From Megasphaera sp. UBA5897 (lineage in GTDB: Bacteria > Bacillota > Negativicutes > Veillonellales > Megasphaeraceae), in assembly GCA_002431345.1 (NCBI GenBank), contig DJEN01000067.1:1-5790 (forward strand): a stretch of DNA of 5,790 nucleotides, given 5' to 3'. Positions 1 to 5,473 of this stretch are shown here, one piece after another; within the stretch, counting starts at the first letter, position 1, and every line of letters begins with the position of its first letter. Below the pieces are notes generated by a model. The model searched no databases. It worked only from the letters and a program-made list of their open reading frames with translations, and was not told the DNA's origin. Made by a program: the position numbers and the translations under genes.

Positions 1-1
1 G

Positions 2-84
2 CCGCGCAGAAAGAAAAAGTATATTGCATATGTAAACAGAACGTTTACAAAAAAATGGGCAAAGGGAATATATTTCCTTGGAAT
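2..84. repeat. Intergenic repeat, copy A
   Basis: This is the first of two related blocks; the second lies at 159-244. By hand alignment they are about 80% identical. The best conserved parts are the left edge (CCGC followed by AGAAAGAAAAAGT), the palindrome arms at 31-49, and the block AAAAATGGGCAAA(G/A)GGAATATA. The ten or so bases just left of the palindrome and the palindrome's 5-base spacer have diverged, which suggests the arms are under constraint. The copy starts at the window edge, so it may extend further left. It resembles a dispersed intergenic element, but its genomic copy number cannot be seen here. Confidence 0.75.
31..49. repeat. Palindrome TGTAAAC-N5-GTTTACA in copy A
   Basis: Perfect 7-bp arms (31-37 and 43-49) flank the spacer AGAAC. 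The same arms and spacing recur at 189-207 with a different spacer, so the arms are conserved while the spacer is not. This is the pattern expected of a dimeric DNA-binding protein site or of a conserved stem in a repeat element. No regulator can be named from the sequence. Confidence 0.7.
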
Positions 85-92
85 ATGGCCTC

Positions 93-116
93 TCTTTTTC
101 GGCGGCACGAAAAAGA
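93..116. repeat. Hairpin with 9-bp stem between the repeat copies
   Basis: TCTTTTTCG (93-101) pairs perfectly with CGAAAAAGA (108-116) around a 6-base loop GCGGCA. No T-run follows on either strand, so it does not look like an intrinsic terminator. It lies between the two repeat copies and may be part of the same compound element. Confidence 0.6.
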
Positions 117-133
117 ATGAATATATAAGTGTG

Positions 134-149
134 CAGAGACCCGTCTCTG
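134..149. repeat. Hairpin CAGAGAC-CC-GTCTCTG
   Basis: Perfect 7-bp arms (134-140 and 143-149) are separated by two bases. As RNA the innermost pair would open to give a 6-bp stem and a 4-base loop. It sits about 10 bases before copy B of the repeat. No T-tract follows, so it is not a terminator. Confidence 0.55.
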
Positions 150-158
150 TTCATCTGT

Positions 159-244
159 CCGCATAGAAAGAAAAAGTACATACGCCAATGTAAACGGCAA
201 GTTTACAAGAAAAAATGGGCAAAAGGAATATAGTCCCTCGAAAT
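159..244. repeat. Intergenic repeat, copy B
   Basis: This is the second copy of the block at 2-84, in the same orientation and offset by 157-160 bases because of small indels. It shares the CCGC left edge, the AGAAAGAAAAAGT tract, the palindrome arms, and the AAAAATGGGCAAAAGGAATATA block. It ends about 20 bases before the first candidate tamB promoter, so it borders the tamB control region. Confidence 0.75.
189..207. repeat. Palindrome TGTAAAC-N5-GTTTACA in copy B
   Basis: The arms 189-195 and 201-207 are identical to those in copy A, with spacer GGCAA. The centre lies about 65 bases upstream of the first candidate -35 box at 263. That position would suit an upstream activator better than a blocking repressor, if it is a protein site at all. 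Confidence 0.65.
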
Positions 245-262
245 GTAACAGTTTCTTAACAA

Positions 263-291
263 TTTTCATAAGATGGGGTTTCTTGGATAAT
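263..291 (+). promoter_or_regulatory. Candidate promoter P1 of tamB operon
   Basis: TTTTCA (263-268, 4 of 6 to TTGACA) is followed by a 17-base spacer and GATAAT (286-291, 5 of 6 to TATAAT). Transcription would start near 298. The message would then include the small ORF at 341-376 with its ribosome binding site. The call rests on consensus matching only. Confidence 0.45.
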
Positions 292-296
292 AGTTC

Positions 297-325
297 TTGC
301 TTTTACATATCAGCCTAGGTAGAAT
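297..325 (+). promoter_or_regulatory. Candidate promoter P2 of tamB operon
   Basis: TTGCTT (297-302) is followed by a 17-base spacer and TAGAAT (320-325). Transcription would start near 332, inside the AAAGGAG of the small ORF. A message from P2 would therefore lack a complete ribosome binding site for that ORF but would keep the one for tamB. P1 and P2 could be alternatives, or only one may be real. Confidence 0.4.
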
Positions 326-340
326 AAAAGGAGAATGTCT

Positions 341-376
341 ATGTATACATCACATATTTATATATCACAATCATAG
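341..376 (+). CDS. Possible 11-residue leader peptide, in frame with tamB
   Basis: ATG at 341 is preceded by a strong ribosome binding site, AAAGGAG at 327-333, with an ideal 7-base gap. The reading frame is MYTSHIYISQS and ends at TAG (374-376). That stop is in the same frame as the tamB start at 386, so the two ORFs are separated by a single nonsense codon and four sense codons (GAG TTT GTT and the GTG start region). The stop also overlaps the tamB ribosome binding site, so a ribosome finishing here could restart on tamB. The peptide has no run of one amino acid that would suggest classical attenuation. It could be a regulatory leader, or the remnant of an older tamB start. Confidence 0.35.
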   Translation: MYTSHIYISQS

Positions 377-379
377 GAG
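375..379 (+). promoter_or_regulatory. Ribosome binding site deciding the tamB GTG start
   Basis: AGGAG lies 6 bases before GTG at 386. It supports GTG as the start, because no in-frame ATG lies between the upstream TAG (374-376) and the lysine-rich signal region. The site overlaps the stop of the upstream small ORF. Confidence 0.65.
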
Positions 380-385
380 TTTGTT

Positions 386-3300
386 GTGAAGAAAAAATGG
401 AAAGCAGGATGTGCTGTTTCGGCGTGTATTCTCTCTGCGTGTGTAGCGTTTTGGATGGAAATGCCGGCTGTAACACAGATGCTGAGTGATACTGTAGCGA
501 CAACAATAAATAGTAAGCTCAATGGAACCCTGTCTTTTGCGTCCATGGATGTTTCCCTGTCCGGGAGAGTGCGGATTGTACAGCCTGTTGTTAAGGATGT
601 ACAGGGCCGCATCGTGGCAGAAGGAACGGATGTGCAAGTATATGTTAATCCAGCTAAGATTATTCCTTCGCTGCAGCGCGGTGAGATTTTGGAAGCTTTG
701 GATACGGTTGACGTCAATGAACCCGTGCTTCATATTTGGCAGGAAGAAGATGGCAAGACGTGGAATATCGCATCGTTAATAAAGACAAATAAATCAGCCA
801 GTGATATGGGGTTTCACAGTGCTGTGCATGTGCATGACGGGACGGTTCGCGTACTGCTGCCCAACGGTACGCCGCTGGCAGTAGAAAAAGCGGAAGGCTC
901 TTTGTCTTTTGCCAATTATCCCGGTTCGATTGCCGTGACGGCAGACGGAATGCTGGACGGTAAAGCACTGAGCATATCCGGGACGTATGCGTCTTCGCGC
1001 CAGTATGCGTTTACTGTTCAGGCTGACGCTGTTCAGGCGGCGTATGGAGAAGCGTTTATGCCGTCTTCGGCGGATGTGCAGATTGAAGACGGCGTCATAG
1101 AACATGTCAAAGCCCAGGTTGCCGATGGACCGCACGGATTTTTCTTGTCCGGTCAAGCTGATGTTCGTTCCGGGGCCGTGCAGGCGTATGGTTGTTCTGT
1201 ACAGGACGTAACGGGTCATGTTGACATGACAACGGATGACGTCCGTTTAAAAAACGTACAAGGTACTGTCAACGGCCAGACTGTCCGGGTAGATGGATTA
1301 GTCAAAACGAATACGGGCTCACCGGTGTTTAATTTGTCTGTTGATGTGCCGGACGCTTCGCTGGATGCGTTTTCATCCCTGCTGCCCCTGCCGGTTACTG
1401 GTTTTATAGGGTATAAGGGACGTTTGTGGGGCTCTGTCGAACATCTCAGCGGCAAAGGCGTTGTTTCTGCCAGACAGCTCTTCTATGACAACGTGCATGT
1501 AGACGATGCGCAGGCCGATATTGTCTATGACCATGATACCGTACAGGTAGATAACCTGACGGCGCACGGCGCAGGCGGTACGGTGTCAGGCTCCGGCAGA
1601 TACGACGTACAGCGCGGGGATTACAGTGCTTCTGTGACTGCAGAAGAAATAGATCTATCCCAAATTCCTGCCGTGCCGGTGTCTGTATTGGGCATTGTGT
1701 CTGCTGCAGTATCCGTACAGGGAAATAGTAAGGATAATACCCTGCAGGCGGCAGGCCATATTGCAGCTGATGATGTATCTTATCAGGGCATTGCGCTGCC
1801 GCATATCGAAACAGATGCGGCCTATGACGGGCAGACGATTTCTTTCTCACAGTTGCAGGCACAAATTGGCGGCGGTACGCTGACGGGCAGCGGTACCTAT
1901 GACTGGCAGACGCAGACGCCGGATATTACTTTTACGGCATCAGACATACCGCTGGACATTGCGGCACCGTATGTGTCCTTTCCGCTGGAAGGAACTGTCA
2001 GCACCGCCGGCCATTTGTACGGGCCGGACTGGCAGTGGGATGCATCGTTTTCGGCGCAGCACGGTATGATACAAGGGCTGGCATTTGACAGCATTGACGG
2101 CACCGTGCAAGGCGTGGGAAAGAAAATAACGTTCCCGGCTGTGTATTGGCGGTATGTAGACGGCATGCATACGCTTCGCGGTTGGGTGGATTTAGACAAC
2201 CGCACGGTACAGGCGTCACTGGATACGAAGCACATGCGTATAGAAAAACTGCTGTCTGCCATCGGCAAGAGTGAACTGCCTATGACTGGCTGGGCCGATA
2301 ATACGATTACCCTGTACGGTTCGTTGGATAATCCGTCGGCACAAGGACAGTTCCGCTTGACAGACGGTTCCTATGCCGGGTATTTGTATAAAAATATTAG
2401 TGCAGACTACCGGCTGGACGATGGAACCGTATATATTGCCAATGGCGAAATTGCATCGTACAATGCGGCTCTTTCCGTTCAGGGGGCTGTAGGAAAAACG
2501 ATGAATCTGGATATAGAAGGCACGGACTTGGATATTGCCCGCATGCTGCCGTGGAGCAAGGTACCGCGCAGCGGCTTGTTCAATGTCAAGGCGCATATTG
2601 GCGGCACGATGGACAATCCGACGGCAGGCGGTTCGCTGCGTGCGAAATATTTGGTCATCAATCATATGCCGCTGGCGGATATTCGCGGCGATTTTAACTA
2701 TGCAGACGATATGGTGCGCCTTACGGATTTGCATTTTACCCAAAACGACGGTACCTATGATGCCAATTTGCTGTACCGGCTGCGGGACAAATGGCTGCGC
2801 GGTAAAGCCAGTGTCGTCAACGGTGATGTGGCCGGGCTTTTGAAGCTGGCTGATGTGCCGCTGCAACGGGCAGAAGGACGCATTGACGGCACGATTGCTG
2901 TCGAAGGGACAGCAGATAATCCTAAGGCGTCTGTTGCAGGGAAACTGACGCAGGCGTCGTTGGCAGATTTGCCGATAGAACCGGCAGATATTGATATAAA
3001 CTATGAAAATAATACGGTATTTGTCAATCAGCTGGCATTGAAATCCGGAGACAGCCTGCTGGCAGCGAAAGGCTCGTATGCGCTGCATGGCCCGGTCCGT
3101 ATGGAAGTAGCTGCTAAAAATTTCCCGGCCCATGTGCTGATGGAAGCAGCAGGGCAATCGCAGGTGCAGCTGCAGGCACCGCTGGACTTTATGGCAGAAT
3201 TGGGCGGCCAAGGTGATGCACTGGAAGCGAATATTTCGGCGCAGCTGCAAAATGGCACGATAAACGGCGTAGATTTTTCCAATGCCTTTGCCATGCTGAA

Positions 3301-4684
3301 TGTCCGCGATGGGAATATTCATATACAACAAGCCTATGCTGCACGAGATCCTTATAAAATCATGGCATCCGGAGACATTCCTGTAAATGCCCTGTGCGGA
3401 AGCCGCAGCGGGGAATCGATGGATGTGACATTGAAACTGGATCATGCCGACTTGAATGCACTGACGTTTTTGCTGCCAGGTGTCCAATCTGCGGCAGGCG
3501 GCATTGAAGGCGAAGTCAAGCTTGGCGGTACGCTGGCAGATCCGCAGATTCAAGGAAACATCGGGGTGCAGGACGGCACCATTCAATTCCGGGATGTTAC
3601 ATATCCGCTGCAGCATATCAAGGCAGCTGTTCAGTTTGACAATCAGCACGTCACGGCGGCCGGCACAGCCGAGATGGATAAAAAAGGTGCAAAATCACCG
3701 GGCTCCGTATCGCTGCAGGGACAGGCTGACTGGAACGGTTGGCAGCTGACTTCGTACGAGGGCAATGTTATGGTGTCGCACCTGGGTATTGACTGCCCGT
3801 ATTATAAAGGCCCGCTGGATGCAGACCTGCACATTGCGCAGCAGGATGACATGCCGACCGTCAGCGGCAGTATCCAAGTGCATGATGCGGTGTTGGATAT
3901 TCCCCTGTCTTTTTCGGATGATACGGCAGTTTGGCCTATCGGATTGGACGTGTCTGTTACATTAGGAGACAAAGTGCGGTTGTATAATCCGTCATTATAT
4001 GATTTAATGGTACATGGTACGGCAAAATTCCAGGGAACGGCGGCACAGCCGGAACCATCAGGGTATTTTGAAGCGACGAAAGGCGTCGTTCATTATCTGG
4101 ATACGAATTTCCGCCTGTCCTCTGCCAAGGCAAGTTTTACGCAGGACGGAACATTCCTGCCCCGTTTGGATGCCGAAGGTGTGAGCCGGGTAGGCCAGTA
4201 TGATGTATTCTTGACTCTGCGCGGTCCGGCAGATGCGATGGATATGATGCTTCGTTCCGACCCGCCGCTGACCAAAGCGCAGATTATATCGCTGATTACG
4301 CTACGAAACGGCGGCAACAGGCAGCAAAGCTCGTCACTTACTAGTGATGACATGAATAATTTGCTGAGTTCAGGAATCCGCTTAACCTTAAACAGCTTAG
4401 GAATTACGCAGGAATTAGAAAAGACGCTGTCCTTGGATATGCTGACAGTCACCAACGGTTCATTAAATCTCAACGATAAAAATACAGATTTGAGCCGCAA
4501 CTACTATAATATTGAAATGGGAAAATATTTATTTAACGATTTTATGGTAACGGCGGCATTTGGTCTAAATCATGATGACAACCGGTTTGGCGTGCAGTAC
4601 CAGCTTGGCAATCGATTTAATCTGAATGCGTGGAAATCGGATGAAGAAAAATTTGCCGGTGCGTTTTACAAATATTCATTCTAG
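386..4684 (+). CDS. tamB: TamB/DUF490 family envelope biogenesis protein
   Basis: A 1432-residue protein of the translocation and assembly module TamB family. Family members are anchored in the inner membrane, span the periplasm as a long beta-rich groove, and help build the outer membrane through beta-barrel insertion (with TamA, or BamA where TamA is absent) and phospholipid transport between membranes. Residues 2-6 are basic (KKKWK), followed by a hydrophobic segment at about 7-24 that acts as a signal anchor. It contains LSAC at 16-19, which resembles a lipobox. From about residue 256 to 1050 the chain is built of units of about 100 residues with a G-x-x-x-(N/D)-P type turn, for example GSLDNPSAQG near 645 and GTMDNPTAGG near 740. 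The C-terminal DUF490 domain (about 1130-1432) has the hallmark SDPPLTKAQIISLITLR at about 1290-1306 and ends in FYKYSF, the aromatic end usual for TamB. The size is in the normal range for the family (E. coli TamB is about 1260). The GTG start is supported by AGGAG at 375-379. The frame is intact, and the gene is probably cotranscribed with the sigma factor gene that follows. Confidence 0.93.
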   Translation: MKKKWKAGCAVSACILSACVAFWMEMPAVTQMLSDTVATTINSKLNGTLSFASMDVSLSGRVRIVQPVVKDVQGRIVAEGTDVQVYVNPAKIIPSLQRGEILEALDTVDVNEPVLHIWQEEDGKTWNIASLIKTNKSASDMGFHSAVHVHDGTVRVLLPNGTPLAVEKAEGSLSFANYPGSIAVTADGMLDGKALSISGTYASSRQYAFTVQADAVQAAYGEAFMPSSADVQIEDGVIEHVKAQVADGPHGFFLSGQADVRSGAVQAYGCSVQDVTGHVDMTTDDVRLKNVQGTVNGQTVRVDGLVKTNTGSPVFNLSVDVPDASLDAFSSLLPLPVTGFIGYKGRLWGSVEHLSGKGVVSARQLFYDNVHVDDAQADIVYDHDTVQVDNLTAHGAGGTVSGSGRYDVQRGDYSASVTAEEIDLSQIPAVPVSVLGIVSAAVSVQGNSKDNTLQAAGHIAADDVSYQGIALPHIETDAAYDGQTISFSQLQAQIGGGTLTGSGTYDWQTQTPDITFTASDIPLDIAAPYVSFPLEGTVSTAGHLYGPDWQWDASFSAQHGMIQGLAFDSIDGTVQGVGKKITFPAVYWRYVDGMHTLRGWVDLDNRTVQASLDTKHMRIEKLLSAIGKSELPMTGWADNTITLYGSLDNPSAQGQFRLTDGSYAGYLYKNISADYRLDDGTVYIANGEIASYNAALSVQGAVGKTMNLDIEGTDLDIARMLPWSKVPRSGLFNVKAHIGGTMDNPTAGGSLRAKYLVINHMPLADIRGDFNYADDMVRLTDLHFTQNDGTYDANLLYRLRDKWLRGKASVVNGDVAGLLKLADVPLQRAEGRIDGTIAVEGTADNPKASVAGKLTQASLADLPIEPADIDINYENNTVFVNQLALKSGDSLLAAKGSYALHGPVRMEVAAKNFPAHVLMEAAGQSQVQLQAPLDFMAELGGQGDALEANISAQLQNGTINGVDFSNAFAMLNVRDGNIHIQQAYAARDPYKIMASGDIPVNALCGSRSGESMDVTLKLDHADLNALTFLLPGVQSAAGGIEGEVKLGGTLADPQIQGNIGVQDGTIQFRDVTYPLQHIKAAVQFDNQHVTAAGTAEMDKKGAKSPGSVSLQGQADWNGWQLTSYEGNVMVSHLGIDCPYYKGPLDADLHIAQQDDMPTVSGSIQVHDAVLDIPLSFSDDTAVWPIGLDVSVTLGDKVRLYNPSLYDLMVHGTAKFQGTAAQPEPSGYFEATKGVVHYLDTNFRLSSAKASFTQDGTFLPRLDAEGVSRVGQYDVFLTLRGPADAMDMMLRSDPPLTKAQIISLITLRNGGNRQQSSSLTSDDMNNLLSSGIRLTLNSLGITQELEKTLSLDMLTVTNGSLNLNDKNTDLSRNYYNIEMGKYLFNDFMVTAAFGLNHDDNRFGVQYQLGNRFNLNAWKSDEEKFAGAFYKYSF

Positions 4685-4688
4685 GAGG
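4683..4688 (+). promoter_or_regulatory. Ribosome binding site overlapping the tamB stop
   Basis: AGGAGG begins within the TAG stop of tamB (4682-4684) and sits 4 bases before the ATG at 4693. This arrangement favours translational coupling of the sigma factor to tamB and argues against a separate promoter between the two genes. Confidence 0.75.
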
Positions 4689-4692
4689 AGCA

Positions 4693-5334
4693 ATGGTTTT
4701 ACAAAAATATTTACAAGAACTGAATAAAATTACCTTGCTCACGCCCGAAGAAGAACAGGCACTGTGGAAAGCCTATAAAGACGACGGGAATATGGAAAGC
4801 CGCAGCCGTCTGATTGAACAGTATCAGCCGCTGGTTTTTAAAGAAGCCATGCGCTGGCATATCCCGGAAGACATGCTGCTGGATGTGGTTCAAGAGGGAA
4901 CAGTAGGTCTTATTGAAGCGGTGGAACGCTTTGATTATACGAGACATGTAGCGTTTTCCCTTTTTGCAGCGCATCGCATTCGCGGCCGAATGGTGGATTA
5001 TTTAAACAAAGAAGGAAAACGCGCTGCTGTTTCGCTGGATGCTCCTGATGAAAACGGTATTACGCTGCAGGAAACATTGCCGGATACAGGCATAGATGTA
5101 GCGGAACAAACCGGCAGGCACCTGTTGTTTGAACATGTAGCCAAAACGCTGCAGCGGCTGCCGCAGAAAGAGCAGCTGGTTGTAGAAGGAGTCTACCTGC
5201 AGGACAAACAGCAAAAGCATATTGCCCATGATTTGGCTATGAGCCTTCCGTACGTATATCGGCTGCAAAAACGGGGGATACGCCGCGTGCGGGGGATGCT
5301 GAGCCAGTTTATTCATGAAAGCAAAAGCAAGTAA
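4693..5334 (+). CDS. Sigma-70 family RNA polymerase sigma factor
   Basis: A 213-residue alternative sigma factor that would direct RNA polymerase to a specific promoter set. Residues 3-30 (KYLQELNKITLLTPEEEQAL) match region 1.2. Residues about 37-108 form region 2, including the core-binding and -10 recognition segment VVQEGTVGLIEAVERFDYTR (65-84) and then FSLFAAHRIRGRMVDYL. Residues 114-133 (SLDAPDENGITLQETLPDT) resemble the region 3.2 linker. Residues about 143-205 form region 4, with a helix-turn-helix at about 172-200 for the -35 element. The helical region 3.0/3.1 of primary and FliA-type sigmas appears to be missing, and the length falls between ECF (about 180) and FliA (about 240). It starts 8 bases after tamB and shares its message. 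No anti-sigma gene is adjacent within the window. The family assignment is secure, but the regulon and subfamily name are not known from sequence alone. Confidence 0.92.
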   Translation: MVLQKYLQELNKITLLTPEEEQALWKAYKDDGNMESRSRLIEQYQPLVFKEAMRWHIPEDMLLDVVQEGTVGLIEAVERFDYTRHVAFSLFAAHRIRGRMVDYLNKEGKRAAVSLDAPDENGITLQETLPDTGIDVAEQTGRHLLFEHVAKTLQRLPQKEQLVVEGVYLQDKQQKHIAHDLAMSLPYVYRLQKRGIRRVRGMLSQFIHESKSK

Positions 5335-5339
5335 AAGGG

Positions 5340-5368
5340 ATGAATCAACACGAAAAATGACGTATAAT
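5340..5368 (+). promoter_or_regulatory. Weak candidate promoter upstream of the 3' gene
   Basis: A perfect TATAAT (5363-5368) has ATGAAT (5340-5345, 3 of 6 to TTGACA) 17 bases upstream. The -35 match is poor. It begins 5 bases after the sigma factor stop. A second TATAAT lies 40 bp downstream with a similar ATGA-type -35. Confidence 0.3.
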
Positions 5369-5379
5369 AACGTATGCGC

Positions 5380-5408
5380 ATGATAATACAGCTGTTTTTT
5401 TGTATAAT
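5380..5408 (+). promoter_or_regulatory. Candidate promoter for the 3' membrane protein gene
   Basis: ATGATA (5380-5385, 4 of 6 to TTGACA) is followed by a 17-base spacer and a perfect TATAAT (5403-5408). Transcription would begin near 5415 and give a leader of about 60 bases before the GTG at 5474. This suggests the downstream gene has its own promoter even if it also receives read-through from tamB and the sigma gene. Confidence 0.5.
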
Positions 5409-5421
5409 CTCGGTAACAAAG

Positions 5422-5463
5422 CTTCCTTTTTTTACGGAATGTATAACATATGGTAAAAGGAGG
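5422..5463 (+). promoter_or_regulatory. Possible hairpin masking the ribosome binding site
   Basis: CTTCCTTTT (5422-5430) can pair with AAAAGGAGG (5455-5463) over nine positions, including one G-U pair, with a 24-base loop. The right arm is the full Shine-Dalgarno sequence of the gene starting at 5474. The stem is A/U-rich, so it would be only moderately stable, and a pyrimidine run opposite a ribosome binding site can occur by chance. Confidence 0.25.
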
Positions 5464-5473
5464 GCATATATCA

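Noticed and set aside
31..49. TyrR-type box
   Set aside because: The TyrR consensus is TGTAAA-N6-TTTACA. Here the gap between those hexamers is 7 in both copies, and no aromatic amino acid gene is nearby.
93..149. Intrinsic terminators at the two hairpins
   Set aside because: Neither stem is followed by a T-run on either strand, and no gene is seen ending just upstream within the window.
1..244. CRISPR array
   Set aside because: There are only two diverged units with unequal internal indels and a structured 74-base gap, not identical short repeats with regular spacers.
45..269. 74-codon reading frame on the minus strand across the upstream region
   Set aside because: It lies almost entirely within the repeat copies and hairpins, has no ribosome binding site before its start near 269, and has no recognisable domain.
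2216..3649. 477-codon reading frame on the minus strand inside tamB
   Set aside because: It lies opposite an intact, conserved TamB frame. Its product is rich in Arg, His, Gln and Cys without any domain pattern, as expected of an antisense shadow.
5388..5401. Intrinsic terminator after the sigma factor gene
   Set aside because: ACAGCTGT followed by a T-run looks suggestive, but the 8-base palindrome has no loop and cannot form a terminator stem. The T-run lies in the spacer of a promoter-like sequence.
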